From assembly GCA_008015505.1 (NCBI GenBank), contig SSFR01000007.1, positions 62,001 to 126,000 of the forward strand: 64,000 bases of DNA, given 5' to 3'. Within the stretch, counting starts at the first letter, position 1. Each line of letters begins with the position of its first letter. Made by a program: the position numbers and the translations under genes. Below are positions 35,715-44,674 of this stretch, piece by piece. Source of the stretch: Pedobacter sp. (lineage in GTDB: Bacteria; Bacteroidota; Bacteroidia; Sphingobacteriales; Sphingobacteriaceae). The notes below the pieces were generated by a model that saw only the letters and a list, made by a program, of their open reading frames with translations, did not search any database and was not told the DNA's origin.

Positions 35715-36968
35715 CTAAATACCAAAAGCTTCTTTAATCATATCTACGCTATCTAGTTTTTCCCAGGTAAATAGTTCTACTTCTACTTTTTTGGTATCGC
35801 CACTACCGCTGGTAAACTGTTTGGTGATGATTTTGCTTTCACGTCCCATATGTCCATAAGCTGCAGTTTCAGAATAGATGGGGTTGCGTAATTTCAATCG
35901 TGTTTCGATACCATAGGGAGTCATATCGAATAGCATTGCAATCTTGTCAGCGATTTGTCCATCTGTAAAATCTACTTTAGCTGATCCGTAGGTGTTTACA
36001 TAAATACCCATCGGATCTTTCACACCAATTGCATAGGAAACCTGAACCAATATCTCGTCACAAATACCAGCAGCGACCATATTTTTAGCAATGTGACGTG
36101 TGGCATAAGCAGCTGATCGGTCTACTTTGGATGGATCTTTGCCTGAAAATGCTCCACCACCATGAGCTCCTTTTCCGCCATAGGTGTCTACAATGATTTT
36201 TCGACCAGTTAAGCCGGTATCACCGTGTGGTCCACCAATCACGAATTTGCCAGTGGGATTAATGTAGTATTTGATTTGATCGTTAAAGAGGGCCTGTAGT
36301 TCGGGTTTCAATTGTTTTTTAACACGAGGAATTAAGATAGAAACGATATCCTCATAGATTTTTTTCTGCATGGCTAGTTCTCCATCGAACTCATCATGTT
36401 GGGTAGAAACCACAATTGTGTCAATGCGCACAGGTTTGTGATCATTGTCATACTCAATGGTAACTTGTGATTTTGCATCGGGTCGTAAGTAGGTGATTTC
36501 TTTTCCTTCGCGTCGTAAAGTAGCCAGTTCGAGTAAAATTTTGTGTGCTAAATCTAATGCCAAAGGCATGTAATTATCAGTTTCATTGGTAGCATAGCCG
36601 AACATCATACCTTGATCTCCAGCACCTTGATCTTGTTTTTTCCCACGAGCAACACCTTGATTGATATCAGGAGATTGTTCATGAATAGCAGAAATGACAC
36701 CACATGAATTAGCTTCGAACATATATTCTGATTTGGTATAACCAATTTGTTTTACCACATCGCGTGCAATTTTTTGTACGTCGATATAGGTATTTGATTT
36801 GACTTCGCCGGCTAGAACGACTTGTCCAGTGGTTACCAGGGTTTCGCATGCCACTTTGGAATCAGCATCCCAAGCCAAGAAATTGTCAATTAATGCATCT
36901 GATATTTGATCGGCGATTTTATCTGGATGACCTTCCGATACAGACTCTGAGGTGAATAAGTAAGGCAT
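35715..36968 (-). CDS. metK: S-adenosylmethionine synthetase
   Basis: A 417-residue enzyme that makes S-adenosylmethionine from ATP and methionine. [47 protein letters not shown] and [19 protein letters not shown] are all classic. Full length. A possible -7 box TATTTTTG (37106-37113, minus strand) lies 138 bases upstream, implying a long leader; I could not identify a known SAM riboswitch there. Confidence 0.97.
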   Translation of the reverse strand: MPYLFTSESVSEGHPDKIADQISDALIDNFLAWDADSKVACETLVTTGQVVLAGEVKSNTYIDVQKIARDVVKQIGYTKSEYMFEANSCGVISAIHEQSPDINQGVARGKKQDQGAGDQGMMFGYATNETDNYMPLALDLAHKILLELATLRREGKEITYLRPDAKSQVTIEYDNDHKPVRIDTIVVSTQHDEFDGELAMQKKIYEDIVSILIPRVKKQLKPELQALFNDQIKYYINPTGKFVIGGPHGDTGLTGRKIIVDTYGGKGAHGGGAFSGKDPSKVDRSAAYATRHIAKNMVAAGICDEILVQVSYAIGVKDPMGIYVNTYGSAKVDFTDGQIADKIAMLFDMTPYGIETRLKLRNPIYSETAAYGHMGRESKIITKQFTSGSGDTKKVEVELFTWEKLDSVDMIKEAFGI

Positions 36969-37105
36969 AAAATTCGATTTGAATTAGTTAATAAATTGGT
37001 AGGTAAGTAATAGAAGAGGAGTGTTGATTGGATAAAGCCAATTGTGTTTTAGCAATTTTTTTATGTGGTTGCAATCAACGCAAATCATTCCACCTTTTAC
37101 GAACG

Positions 37106-37113
37106 CAAAAATA
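37106..37113 (-). promoter_or_regulatory. Possible metK -7 promoter element
   Basis: Minus strand reads TATTTTTG, fitting TAnnTTTG; a TTC stands where the -33 TTG is expected after 19 bases. If used, metK has an unusually long leader of about 130 bases. Confidence 0.4.
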
Positions 37114-37234
37114 GTATATATTCCTGAAGCTCGAAAAATTAGAAGTACTTTCGTGTGATTTCCCCAATTTGAAAACAGAATCTGATAGAATTGTATTCAC
37201 TTTTGGGAGTTTATGTAACTGAAAATGAATATAG

Positions 37235-38104
37235 GTGAATAAAATTCTATTTATAATTAATCCAATTTCAGGGGGGACGAGTAAGCGTAATTTCCCAGAT
37301 CAAGCTATTCGTTATCTCGATCCCGCAAAATTTTGTCCCTATTTTTTGTTTACCGAAAGAGAAACTCATGCTTATGAGTTGACTCTGGAGGCTATTCAAT
37401 CAGGTGTAGATATTATTGTCGCAGTAGGTGGGGATGGTACAGTTAATGAGGTGGCATCTGCTTTGGAAGGATCGGACAAAATCATGGGTATAATTCCTTC
37501 TGGATCTGGCAATGGACTAGCTAGATCTATTGGTATTCCTATGAATCCTATGCGAGCGATTAATAAGTTAAACGAATTGAAAATTGATCTGATTGATTCT
37601 GCAATACTCAATGATTATAAGTTTTTTAATGTGGCAGGAGTAGGCTTTGATGCACATGTAAGTGCTCGCTTTGCCAAAAGTAAAACCAGGGGCTTGTTAG
37701 GATATATTCAAATAGCTGCTGCGGAAATTATTCGGTATAAATCTCAACATTATACGCTTGAAATTGATGGTAAACGAATTGAGCGAGATGCATTTTTAGT
37801 GAGCATAGCCAATGCTTCTCAGTATGGGAACAACATGTATATCGCCCCATTTGCATCGCTTAGTGATGGTGTATTGGATATATGTATTGTCAAACCATTA
37901 CCTATATATTATCTTCCCATTATGGGTTTTCATTTATTTAATAAAACAATACATCGGTCTAACTATATGGAAATTATACAAGGAAGAAATATTAAGATTC
38001 ATCGACAACAATCAGGACTTGTTCATTTAGATGGCGAACCCAGGCAGATTGAGGGTGATTTGCAAATCGCTTTAAAGCCGCTTTCTTTGCGTGTGATTCA
38101 TTAG
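37235..38104 (+). CDS. Diacylglycerol/lipid kinase, YegS type
   Basis: A 289-residue lipid kinase of the DAGK catalytic family. IINPISGGTSKRN near the start, VAVGGDGTVNEVASAL with the nucleotide-binding GGDGT, and IPSGSGNGLARSIGIP are diagnostic. The start appears to be GTG (37235). The likely substrate is diacylglycerol or a related lipid, in phospholipid recycling; the exact lipid cannot be read from the sequence. It is followed 15 bases later by the SUI1-type gene. Confidence 0.92.
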   Translation: MNKILFIINPISGGTSKRNFPDQAIRYLDPAKFCPYFLFTERETHAYELTLEAIQSGVDIIVAVGGDGTVNEVASALEGSDKIMGIIPSGSGNGLARSIGIPMNPMRAINKLNELKIDLIDSAILNDYKFFNVAGVGFDAHVSARFAKSKTRGLLGYIQIAAAEIIRYKSQHYTLEIDGKRIERDAFLVSIANASQYGNNMYIAPFASLSDGVLDICIVKPLPIYYLPIMGFHLFNKTIHRSNYMEIIQGRNIKIHRQQSGLVHLDGEPRQIEGDLQIALKPLSLRVIH

Positions 38105-38119
38105 ATAAGTTTTATTCTC

Positions 38120-38461
38120 ATGTCAAAAAAGAATAAGTCAGTCAGTGGGATAGTCTATTCTACGGATCCTCAGTTTTTATATCAATTTGAGCAGGAGCAA
38201 GCACATGATACCCTACCTCCTGCTCAACAGAGTTTGCGTGTTCAGTTGGACAAGAAGCAAAGAAAGGGCAAAATAGTTACTTTGATCACTGGATTTGTTG
38301 GTACTGTAGCGGACTTAGAAGCACTTGGTAAGAAATTGAAACAAAAGTGTGGGGTAGGAGGCGCAGCAAAAGATAGTGAGATCCTTATTCAAGGAGATTT
38401 TTGTGATAAAATAAGTGCAATATTGATAGATGATGGTTATAAAGTGAAAAGAGTTAGGTAA
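38120..38461 (+). CDS. SUI1/eIF1-family translation factor-like protein
   Basis: A 113-residue protein of the YciH/SUI1 family. The conserved core is KGKIVTLITGFVGTVADLEA, LKQKCGVGGAAKDSEILIQG and ILIDDGYKVKRVR. In other bacteria YciH can influence start-codon fidelity, but its role in Bacteroidota is not firmly known. Probably cotranscribed with the lipid kinase gene. Confidence 0.9.
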   Translation: MSKKNKSVSGIVYSTDPQFLYQFEQEQAHDTLPPAQQSLRVQLDKKQRKGKIVTLITGFVGTVADLEALGKKLKQKCGVGGAAKDSEILIQGDFCDKISAILIDDGYKVKRVR

Positions 38462-38621
38462 AGAGCCGGCCTAAAGTTTATTTTATAATTCAACTATGAA
38501 ATAGGATGTAATGTAGTAGATTTTATTTATCGGTGGTATTTTTTGCTCAATTGATAATAATGCTTTGTAAACATTCATGTACTTATTATTTTTACGAAAT
38601 ACCCATACCTATTGTAAGCCT

Positions 38622-40226
38622 ATGAGTAATATATTGTGTCAACCTTCGAATTTCAAATATTTAAACCTCGATCAGGTAAAAAATATTCATTACCAACTTT
38701 CGCCAGCTGAGCTAATAGAAGCGGCGATTTGCCATAAAGAAGGTACTTTGGCTGATACTGGAGCATTAGTGGTTGATACAGGAGAGTTTACTGGACGCTC
38801 GCCTAAAGACCGTTTCATTGTTGCAGATGATATAACAGAAAATGCGGTGTGGTGGGGGGATGTGAATATTCGTATTAGTCCGGATAAATTTGAGCAACTT
38901 TTTCAAAAGGTAACTAAACATTTGAGTGCTGGGCGAGCTATTTATGTTCGGGATGCTTCTGTTTGTGCAAATCCTAAGTATAAATTATCCTTACGCATTG
39001 TAACAGAAAACGCATTTCAGAATTTATTTGCTAATAACTTGTTCCTTCCTCCAGATCAGGTAGATCCAGTAAAACGGCCTGAATGGACTATCATTGCCGC
39101 TCCAAGTTTTAGGGCTATACCGGCTGAAGATGGTACGAGACAGCATAATTTCTCAATTATTAACTTTTCGAGAAAAATTATTTTAATAGGGGGAACTGCT
39201 TATACGGGAGAAATTAAAAAAGGAATGTTCTCTGTGCTGAATTTCATTTTACCGCAGCAACATGTTTTGTCTATGCATTGTTCTGCTAATGTGGGACAGA
39301 ATGGGGATACAGCTATATTTTTTGGCTTATCAGGTACTGGGAAAACAACCTTGTCAACAGATTCTGAGCGAGCTTTAGTGGGGGATGATGAACATGGGTG
39401 GTGTGCAAATTACATATTCAACTTTGAGGGGGGGTGTTATGCTAAGTGTGTGAATTTGAGTGCAGATAAAGAGCCTCAGATATATGATGCAATCAAGTTT
39501 GGCGCTTTGCTAGAAAATACCATTTATTATAAAAATACCCGTACGGTTGATTTTGCAGATATTACTAAAACAGAAAATACACGGGTTGCGTATCCAATAC
39601 ATTATATTAAAAATAGCATTATCCCTTCATTAGCATCTTTGCCTCAGAATATATTTTTCTTGACGGCAGATGCCTTTGGCGTTTTTCCACCAATTTCTAA
39701 ATTGACGGCAGGGCAAGCGATGTATCATTTTATTTCGGGATATACGGCCAAAGTAGCTGGCACGGAAGCTGGTATTAATGAACCTCAGGTTACTTTTTCG
39801 GCTTGTTTTGGGAAAGCATTTTTACCACTTCATCCAACAAAATATGCTGAATTATTAGGAGAGAAAATGAAAAAAAGTAGTGTGAATGTTTGGTTAGTGA
39901 ATACGGGATGGACAGGTGGGGCTTATGGGGTTGGGAGTAGAATGAAACTTTCTTTTACACGAGCAATGGTTACTGCAGCAATTAAGGGCGAATTAAATAA
40001 GGTTGGTTTTGACGAGCATCCCATATTCGGTTTAATGATACCTTTGAGTTGTCCTGATGTGCCATCAGAAGTATTGAATCCAAAAAATACCTGGTTCGAT
40101 AAAAGTGCATATGATCGAGCGGCTCTTGATTTGGCCCATGCATTTATCTTAAACTTTAAGCAATTTGATGCATTTGCTAATGATGAGATTAAAAGTGCTA
40201 GCCCTAGAGTAGCCGTTCGGATATAA
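38622..40226 (+). CDS. pckA: Phosphoenolpyruvate carboxykinase (ATP)
   Basis: A 534-residue enzyme that converts oxaloacetate and ATP to PEP in gluconeogenesis. The start at MSNILCQPSNFKYLNLDQVK (38622) is preferred over the ORF-track start. GEFTGRSPKDRFIV, the kinase P-loop FFGLSGTGKTTLSTD, GDDEHGWC and FTRAMVTAAI are diagnostic of the ATP-dependent family. Full length. Gene stands alone on the plus strand. Confidence 0.97.
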   Translation: MSNILCQPSNFKYLNLDQVKNIHYQLSPAELIEAAICHKEGTLADTGALVVDTGEFTGRSPKDRFIVADDITENAVWWGDVNIRISPDKFEQLFQKVTKHLSAGRAIYVRDASVCANPKYKLSLRIVTENAFQNLFANNLFLPPDQVDPVKRPEWTIIAAPSFRAIPAEDGTRQHNFSIINFSRKIILIGGTAYTGEIKKGMFSVLNFILPQQHVLSMHCSANVGQNGDTAIFFGLSGTGKTTLSTDSERALVGDDEHGWCANYIFNFEGGCYAKCVNLSADKEPQIYDAIKFGALLENTIYYKNTRTVDFADITKTENTRVAYPIHYIKNSIIPSLASLPQNIFFLTADAFGVFPPISKLTAGQAMYHFISGYTAKVAGTEAGINEPQVTFSACFGKAFLPLHPTKYAELLGEKMKKSSVNVWLVNTGWTGGAYGVGSRMKLSFTRAMVTAAIKGELNKVGFDEHPIFGLMIPLSCPDVPSEVLNPKNTWFDKSAYDRAALDLAHAFILNFKQFDAFANDEIKSASPRVAVRI

Positions 40227-40314
40227 GACTTATTTTTAAATTTGGTTTTAAAAAAAATAAATCTTTTATTGGTGGGATGTTGATTCCTGTGAATCACAAG
40301 TCGTTTGCTCTGAA

Positions 40315-40370
40315 TTTTATCAAAATACGTGCGATACCACTCAGGGTAATCCTGAATAAATTTGATAAAA
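40315..40370. repeat. Nested inverted repeat between pckA and exbB
   Basis: Outer arms TTTTATCAAA (40315) and TTTGATAAAA (40361) enclose an inner hairpin TCAGG-GTAAT-CCTGA (40341-40355). Together they could form a long stem with an internal bulge. It may be a terminator for pckA or a leader element for the TonB-energising operon. The rest of the 290-base gap shows nothing further. Confidence 0.5.
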
Positions 40371-40516
40371 CAGGAGCGATCATCTATTTATTGGAATATA
40401 ATAGATTTGCTGTCCGTGTATCGGGAATAGATTTATAGGTATAGGATAGCTTTTACAAGCTAATTTGGTTAACAAAAAACAAGTAATTAAAAAACAAATA
40501 ACTAAAAATTAAGAAA

Positions 40517-41344
40517 ATGGCAAACCCACCAAAACCAACAATGGCGAAGAAAGAGAGCTCTGGTTCCAGCATTTTTGCAAGTTTATCGATTGTCATCTGT
40601 TTACTGATCGGATTTGTTCTTTGGAAATTTGTGATGGGGGATGCTTCAAACTTTGAAGGGGGAGATCCAGTCAATGGACACCCGCTACCAGGTAATTATT
40701 TTGGGATGGTTTATAAAGGAGGGTATATTGTTCCCGTATTGATGGGGATGTTATTGATGGTGATTATATTCTCTTTTGAGCGCTTTTTTGTGATTAATAA
40801 AGCTACTGGGAAGGGTAACGTGGATGTTTTTGTCAAAAATATTCAAGGGTTTTTGGGTGCTGGTCATGTGGATTCAGCCATGTTAGAGTGTGATAAGCAA
40901 GAAGGTTCTGTTGCCAATGTGATCAAATCTGGGCTAAAGAAATATAGAGAAATGGAGCATGAAGCCAAAATGGATACGGAGCAAAAGTGCTTAGCTATCC
41001 AGAAAGATATTGAAGAAGCAACTGCATTGGAGATGCCTATGCTAGAGAAGAACCTAACAGTTATTGCCACATTGGTATCTATTGGTACATTGATGGGTTT
41101 GTTAGGTACGGTAACTGGTATGATCAAGGCTTTTGCCGCATTATCATCTGCGGGTTCTCCGGATCAAGCTACTTTAGCTAATGGTATTTCAGAAGCATTA
41201 ATTAATACGGCTACGGGTATTTCAACCTCCGCATTAGCTATCATTATGTATAATGTATTTACTTCTAAGATTGACAAGTTAACCTATTCGATTGATGAGG
41301 CTGGCTTTTCTATTGTTCAGACCTATGCAAGTACGCATAAGTAA
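40517..41344 (+). CDS. exbB: ExbB/TolQ-type proton channel protein
   Basis: A 275-residue MotA/TolQ/ExbB inner-membrane protein that, with ExbD, uses the proton gradient to energise TonB. Three hydrophobic segments are visible: IFASLSIVICLLIGFVLWKF, VPVLMGMLLMVIIFSFERFF, and the paired VIATLVSIGTLMGLLGTVTG / EALINTATGISTSALAIIMY that carries the family signature. First gene of the exbB-exbD-exbD-tonB operon. Confidence 0.93.
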   Translation: MANPPKPTMAKKESSGSSIFASLSIVICLLIGFVLWKFVMGDASNFEGGDPVNGHPLPGNYFGMVYKGGYIVPVLMGMLLMVIIFSFERFFVINKATGKGNVDVFVKNIQGFLGAGHVDSAMLECDKQEGSVANVIKSGLKKYREMEHEAKMDTEQKCLAIQKDIEEATALEMPMLEKNLTVIATLVSIGTLMGLLGTVTGMIKAFAALSSAGSPDQATLANGISEALINTATGISTSALAIIMYNVFTSKIDKLTYSIDEAGFSIVQTYASTHK

Positions 41345-41426
41345 ACATAGCGTCCTTAATCATTTTTGGATTATAACATTTGATAATTTACGACGATCAC
41401 TATACGAAATAGTTTAACACAAAGTC

Positions 41427-42050
41427 ATGCCCAAAGTAAAAGTCCCTAGAAAAAGTACGGCTATTGATATGACAGCGATGTGCGATGTGGCTTTCTTGTT
41501 GCTTACATTTTTCATCTTGACTGCAACGGCACGTCAGCCTGAGCCACTTCCTGTAGATACCCCAGCCTCTACGGTGAAAGTTAAGCTACCGGAACTGGAT
41601 ATAGCTACCCTAACGGTTGGTCGGGGCAAGGTTTTCTTTGGAGTAAAGGGTCAGCAGGTACGTGAGCTCATGTTGGATAAGATGGCTAAGCGATACAATA
41701 TTCAGTTTACTCCAGAAGAAAGGAAAAGGTTTTCACTGATAGAAAGCTTCGGCGTGCCTATTGCCAATCTAAAACAAATTATTGCTTTGAGCGGAGATGA
41801 ACGTAATAGGCTCGGGCTTCAACCAGGTATACCTCTTGATTCAACAGATAATCAACTAAACGAATGGATTTTACAGGCGCGTTATGCCACTAAAGAGTTA
41901 CATAATGTGGATATGCGTATTAGCATTAAAGGAGATTCTAGGGAACAATATCCCGAGATCAAAAAAGTGATTGATATTCTTCAAAAGCAAAAAATCAATA
42001 AGTTTAGTTTGATCACTTCATTGAGAAAAGGCGAAGAAAAAAACAAGTAG
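41427..42050 (+). CDS. exbD: ExbD/TolR-type protein (first copy)
   Basis: A 207-residue protein with one N-terminal transmembrane helix (AMCDVAFLLLTFFILTATAR); the Asp in MCDVAF is the conserved proton-path residue. The periplasmic part is longer than in E. coli ExbD, with an inserted segment. Two exbD genes in a row are typical of Bacteroidota TonB systems and may form a heteromeric complex. Confidence 0.9.
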   Translation: MPKVKVPRKSTAIDMTAMCDVAFLLLTFFILTATARQPEPLPVDTPASTVKVKLPELDIATLTVGRGKVFFGVKGQQVRELMLDKMAKRYNIQFTPEERKRFSLIESFGVPIANLKQIIALSGDERNRLGLQPGIPLDSTDNQLNEWILQARYATKELHNVDMRISIKGDSREQYPEIKKVIDILQKQKINKFSLITSLRKGEEKNK

Positions 42051-42111
42051 TACATGTTTTCTGAATTGTGTTTATTGATTAATGCTTCTACAAAAATTAA
42101 ATAATTAGATA

Positions 42112-42663
42112 ATGGCAGAATTAAACACCTCCGGTGGGGGAGGGAAAAAAGGTGGTAAAGTCAGGAGTAAGAAAATGTCTACTCGCGTTGACCTGACTGC
42201 AATGGTTGATTTGGCTTTTCTCTTGATCACTTTCTTCATGCTCACCACAACACTTGCTAAACCTCAGGCGATGGATTTAGCCATGCCTGATAAGGATGAG
42301 AAAAATAAAGATGCAAAGCTGGAAGTAGCTGATAATCGAACTATGACTATTCTTTTGGGTAGTGCCAATCGCTTGGAGTGGTACATGGGAGCTGTAGATA
42401 AGCCACTTACTCCTCCAACAGTAGATAATTTTGGTAAAAATGGTATCCGTAAAGCCATTATTGAACAAGCAAAGAAAGTATTAGAGGCTACAAAAAATCC
42501 CAAAAAAGGATTAATCGTGTTAATTAAGCCTAGTGATAAGTCTAATTATAGAAATTTGGTTGACATTTTGGATGAGATGAAAATATCCAATGTGCAGGTT
42601 TATGCCATTGTTGATATCACAAAACCAGAAATAGCTTTGCTTACAAGAGACCATATTTATTAA
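42112..42663 (+). CDS. exbD: ExbD/TolR-type protein (second copy)
   Basis: A 183-residue paralogue of the upstream protein. The transmembrane helix has the same Asp (TAMVDLAFLLITFFMLTTTL), preceded by a basic, Gly/Lys-rich cytosolic tail (GGGGKKGGKVRSKKMSTRVD). The periplasmic domain ends ISNVQVYAIVDITKPEIALL. It lies 61 bases after the first copy. Confidence 0.92.
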   Translation: MAELNTSGGGGKKGGKVRSKKMSTRVDLTAMVDLAFLLITFFMLTTTLAKPQAMDLAMPDKDEKNKDAKLEVADNRTMTILLGSANRLEWYMGAVDKPLTPPTVDNFGKNGIRKAIIEQAKKVLEATKNPKKGLIVLIKPSDKSNYRNLVDILDEMKISNVQVYAIVDITKPEIALLTRDHIY

Positions 42664-42707
42664 TGCCTCTTAAAAATTTGGTATATTAAATTCTTAAAAA
42701 ATAAAGT

Positions 42708-43526
42708 ATGCTAGGATCAAAACTAGATCTATTCGATCCACAATGGTTAGAGGTGGTTTTTTTTGGGCGGAATAAGGCTTATGGAGCATACAGTCTTCGT
42801 AAAAATGATTCGCGTACGACAAGTATTGCAATAATTGTCGGTGCGACATTATTTATACTTGCGGTAAGTCTGCCTCTGGTAATTAGATATATTTCGGGAA
42901 TTATGCCTCAGGAAGAGAAGTTTAAACAAACAGAAGTCGTGCTGGCTCCACCACCTCCGGTAAGTAAGGAGGAGACGCCACCACCACCGCCTGAGCCTCC
43001 TAAGCCTAAAGTCGATCAGGTAAAATTTCCTCCTCCAGTGGTGGTTCCTGCTGAGAAAGTGCGAGACGAAGAGCCCCCAACTGTGGAAGAGCTTAAAAAA
43101 GCAGATCCGGGCCAAAAAACAATACAAGGTGACCCCAATGCAGAGGTTAAAATTGAAGAGCCAGTAGGTGAATCAGAAGCTAAAGTTACAGAGGACAATA
43201 CATTGCATGATTTTGCAACAGTAGAGGTGTTACCAAGTTTTCCAGGTGGAGATGCTGCCTTTGGAAAGTATCTTAGTAAAGCTATACGGTATCCGGCAGT
43301 AGCTCGTGAAAATAATATTACAGGTAGGGTAATTGTGAGTTTCGTTGTGGAAAAAGATGGTTCCTTGACAGATATCAAAGTATTACGTGGTATAGGTGGG
43401 GGCTGTGATGAAGAGGCTGTTCGAGTTTTAAAACAAGCACCAGCATGGAAGCCAGGTATACAAAATGGGCGTCCGGTACGTGTTAGTTTTACTATGCCTA
43501 TATTTTTTCAACTGTCATCCGAATAA
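42708..43526 (+). CDS. tonB: TonB energy-transducing protein
   Basis: A 272-residue protein. Residues about 30-65 contain the transmembrane anchor (IAIIVGATLFILAVSLPLVI), then a Pro-rich periplasmic linker (APPPPVSKEETPPPPPEPPK), and a C-terminal TonB domain (PAVARENNITGRVIVSFVVE to WKPGIQNGRPVRVSFTMPI). It transmits energy to outer-membrane TonB-dependent transporters. The N-terminal FFGRNKAYGAYSLRKN motif is typical of Bacteroidota TonB. Confidence 0.95.
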   Translation: MLGSKLDLFDPQWLEVVFFGRNKAYGAYSLRKNDSRTTSIAIIVGATLFILAVSLPLVIRYISGIMPQEEKFKQTEVVLAPPPPVSKEETPPPPPEPPKPKVDQVKFPPPVVVPAEKVRDEEPPTVEELKKADPGQKTIQGDPNAEVKIEEPVGESEAKVTEDNTLHDFATVEVLPSFPGGDAAFGKYLSKAIRYPAVARENNITGRVIVSFVVEKDGSLTDIKVLRGIGGGCDEEAVRVLKQAPAWKPGIQNGRPVRVSFTMPIFFQLSSE

Positions 43527-43540
43527 GAAGTTATTTTTTC

Positions 43541-43759
43541 ATGTATAGTAAAGAGTTTTCAAATAAACAAAAATCGCCTATGCAGCGATTTTTGTTTATT
43601 TCAGGCTTATTGATGTTTGGGCTGTACTTTGGATTGGGTATTGCCATCATATGTTGGAAAGATTTTCCATTAGCACTTTCTTTTGGCTATAGGGTTGCAT
43701 TTGGGTTGCTGTTAATCGTATATTCCTTTATTAGATTTGTGCGCCTCTTGAAAAGATAG
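43541..43759 (+). CDS. Small membrane protein of unknown function
   Basis: A 72-residue protein with two predicted transmembrane segments (LFISGLLMFGLYFGLGIAII and LSFGYRVAFGLLLIVYSFIR). The first codons cross a 17-bp perfect hairpin (43561-43601), and an internal ATG at 43580 lies in its loop, so the functional start may be MQRFLFISGL. It sits between tonB and pstS-like genes; similar small membrane proteins occur at this position in related operons. Confidence 0.65.
   Translation: MYSKEFSNKQKSPMQRFLFISGLLMFGLYFGLGIAIICWKDFPLALSFGYRVAFGLLLIVYSFIRFVRLLKR
43561..43601. repeat. 17-bp perfect hairpin overlapping a gene start
   Basis: AAATAAACAAAAATCGC and GCGATTTTTGTTTATTT pair perfectly around a 7-base loop CTATGCA. 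It resembles a terminator (T-run at the end) but lies inside the 5' end of the 72-aa ORF; an in-frame ATG falls in the loop. It may reduce read-through from tonB or control translation. Confidence 0.75.
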
Positions 43760-43760
43760 T

Positions 43761-44651
43761 ATGAAATGGCCGAAGATTACATTTTTTGCTTTTATTGTGT
43801 TGGTAACTTGTTGTAATACGCCCCAGGAACATACTTATACTTCTGGAAGCACCAGAATACTTGTTGATGAGTCTTTGGCCCCCATTATCGATGATGAAGC
43901 ATATGTGTTTCAAAACATTTATACTAAGGCTAAATTGGTCTTAATGTATAAGCCAGAAAATCAGCTTATGTCATTGTTTTTGAATGATAGTGCTCGGGTA
44001 GCTATTTTATCGCGGGAATTGACCAAAGAAGAGGCTAAATTTTATGAAAATAAGAAAATAAAGATACGAGCCACATGTTTTGCTATTGATGGAATAGCAC
44101 TTATTACACATCAATCTAACCCAATCTCTGAGGTAACTGTAGATGAATTAATCGATGTGTTGACAGGAAAATCTGGTAAGATAAAAAGTTTGATTTTTGA
44201 TAATCAAAACTCAAGTACAGTGCGGTATTTTAAGGAGATAGCAGGAGTAGATGTATTACCACCACATACAGTGTATGCGTTGAAATCTAATTTGGAAGTG
44301 ATTCAATATGTGTATAAAAATCCAGGCTCAATAGGTGTTGTTGGAGTTGACTGGATAGAGCAACCGGATAGAATAGTGGAGAAACTAGTTGAACAGCTTA
44401 AGATATTGGGTGTGAAAAACAAGTTGGGTAAGCCAGGGTCAGATGCATACTATAAGCCTAACCAAAATGATATTGCTCTTGGAGTTTATCCATTCACTAG
44501 GTCGTTATATATTATTAATTGCCAGGGTGGACCGGGTCTAGGTGCTGGTTTTGCTTCGTTTTTGGCAGGCGAAAGGGGGCAGCGAATTATATTAAAGTCG
44601 GGGCTTTTACCTAATCAAATTCCCCCTCGTGAAGTAGTTGTTAGAAAGTGA
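43761..44651 (+). CDS. PstS-like phosphate-binding lipoprotein
   Basis: A 296-residue periplasmic binding protein of the PstS family (SBP type II). The lipobox is LVTCC near residue 17. ILVDESLAPIIDDEAYVFQN and the later NSSTVRYFKEIAGVDVLPPH and SIGVVGVDWI segments resemble PstS, although the phosphate-loop signature is diverged. It lies 1 base after the small membrane gene. Here it may sense or bind a ligand linked to the TonB system rather than feed a full Pst transporter, since no pstCAB is adjacent. Confidence 0.82.
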   Translation: MKWPKITFFAFIVLVTCCNTPQEHTYTSGSTRILVDESLAPIIDDEAYVFQNIYTKAKLVLMYKPENQLMSLFLNDSARVAILSRELTKEEAKFYENKKIKIRATCFAIDGIALITHQSNPISEVTVDELIDVLTGKSGKIKSLIFDNQNSSTVRYFKEIAGVDVLPPHTVYALKSNLEVIQYVYKNPGSIGVVGVDWIEQPDRIVEKLVEQLKILGVKNKLGKPGSDAYYKPNQNDIALGVYPFTRSLYIINCQGGPGLGAGFASFLAGERGQRIILKSGLLPNQIPPREVVVRK

Positions 44652-44674
44652 AATTATTTATAGCATAAGGATAT

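Noticed and set aside
36969-37234. Known SAM riboswitch upstream of metK
   Set aside because: No conserved core of a known SAM riboswitch class could be recognised by eye.
43761-44651. Complete Pst phosphate transporter operon
   Set aside because: Only a PstS-like protein is present; no pstC, pstA, pstB or phoU gene follows.
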